A stretch of DNA of 64,000 bases from Pandoraea communis (GTDB lineage Bacteria; Pseudomonadota; Gammaproteobacteria; Burkholderiales; Burkholderiaceae): assembly GCF_902459745.1 (NCBI RefSeq), contig NZ_CABPSJ010000009.1, positions 124,001 to 188,000 on the forward strand, written 5' to 3'. The first letter of the stretch is position 1. Each line of letters starts with the position of its first letter. A model generated the notes under the pieces. That model saw only the letters and a program-made list of their open reading frames with translations. It was not told the origin of the DNA and did no database searches. Below are positions 63,450 to 64,000 of the stretch, in pieces. The position numbers were made by a program, and so were the translations under genes.

Positions 63450-64000
63450 ATGGGTGCGATGCACGAAGTCGCGCAGGCCAATGGCTCGCGAATGGATCAT
63501 CTGGACTGGCTCGAAGCCGAATCGATGTACATCCTGCGCGAGGTCGTGGCGGAGTGCCGCAAGCCCGCGCTGTTGTTTTCGGGCGGGAAGGACTCGGTCG
63601 TGGTGCTGCATTTGGCGCTCAAGGCGTTCGGCCTTGGCCCGAACCGCAAGACGGTGCTGCCGTTCCCGCTGGTGCACATCGACACCGGCCACAACTATCC
63701 GGAAGTGATTGAATTCCGCGACCGTCACGCCAAGGCTCTGGGGGCCGAACTGATCGTGGGGCACGTGGAAGACTCGATCCGCCGCGGCACGGTTCGTCTG
63801 CGTCGAGAGACCGATTCGCGCAACGCAGCCCAGGCCGTGACACTGCTCGAAACGATCGCCGAGCACGGCTTCGACGCCATGATCGGCGGCGCTCGCCGCG
63901 ACGAAGAGAAGGCGCGTGCAAAAGAGCGCATCTTCTCGTTCCGTGACGAATTCGGTCAGTGGGACCCGAAGGCGCAGCGCCCCGAACTGTGGCACCTGTT
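63450..64000 (+). CDS. cysD: Sulfate adenylyltransferase subunit 2 (3' end missing)
   Basis: The frame is open to the last base of the window (183 codons visible of about 300). SD AAGGAAGGG precedes the ATG. Marks of CysD: HLDWLEAESMYILREV, the PP-loop LLFSGGKDSVVVLHLALKAF, FPLVHIDTGHNYPEVIEFRD and GGARRDEEKARAKERIFSFRD. With CysN it makes APS from sulfate and ATP, the substrate of the upstream CysH. Confidence 0.95.
   Translation, partial: MGAMHEVAQANGSRMDHLDWLEAESMYILREVVAECRKPALLFSGGKDSVVVLHLALKAFGLGPNRKTVLPFPLVHIDTGHNYPEVIEFRDRHAKALGAELIVGHVEDSIRRGTVRLRRETDSRNAAQAVTLLETIAEHGFDAMIGGARRDEEKARAKERIFSFRDEFGQWDPKAQRPELWHL

Overview
The window reads as chromosomal DNA of a high-GC beta-proteobacterium of the Burkholderiaceae, most likely Pandoraea or a close relative. 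This is an inference from gene content: a glucokinase-HexR fusion, a RibBX-type riboflavin enzyme, the hemL-lemA-ribD neighbourhood, and an APS-reductase-type cysH in a cys cluster. No database search was possible, so names rest on motifs, length and context.

Layout. 1-5.5 kb: the 3' end of a lytic transglycosylase gene, then a leftward ribBX-ribH-nusB-aminotransferase block and an ArsR/SRPBCC pair. 5.6-10.5 kb: a complete branched-chain amino acid ABC operon (livKHMGF order of transcription). 10.9-13.8 kb: a LysR regulator divergent from tautomerase, hydratase and decarboxylase genes of a meta-cleavage lower pathway. 13.9-18.5 kb: ribD, two TPM-domain genes, lemA and hemL. 18.7-23.4 kb: an rnk-like gene, a PAP2 phosphatase, and an mgtA-type Mg2+ P-type ATPase with a long leader that holds a leader peptide, a terminator-like hairpin and a second small ORF.

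23.4-27.4 kb is the most unusual part. It is a leftward, visibly AT-richer operon: a 29-codon peptide gene, a hairpin, then SagB-type flavin dehydrogenase, TobZ/NodU-type carbamoyltransferase and MFS exporter genes, the last three joined by 4-nt overlaps. I read it as a candidate unclassified RiPP (modified-peptide) locus. 27.9-30.5 kb holds a LecA-like lectin with a small HTH regulator, a DapA-family enzyme and a small ACT-like protein. 30.6-36.8 kb is an Entner-Doudoroff/hexose cluster (edd, zwf, pgl, glk-hexR) with a perfect HexR operator match between edd and zwf. 37-46.8 kb holds a MarR regulator, dodecin, AMP nucleosidase, gluconate permease, a YegD-like Hsp70, a DHA2 exporter, a P450 with its likely regulator, and glutathione peroxidase. 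47-54.5 kb holds a TPR glycosyltransferase-like protein, a lipoprotein hydrolase, an NmrA-type reductase, an FAD monooxygenase divergent from AraC, and an FMO-like oxidoreductase.

54.5-57.7 kb is a degraded mobile region ending at tRNA-Leu(CAA): a phage tail fragment, a pectinacetylesterase-family gene, a 5' group II intron relic placed just after a terminator stem, and an IS4-family transposase fragment. 57.8-64 kb holds a 3-hydroxyisobutyrate-dehydrogenase-family gene, a Leu/Ile/Val-type binding protein, a hypothetical gene, and the sulfate assimilation locus (cysB-like regulator, TSUP exporter, cysH, and cysD cut by the window end).
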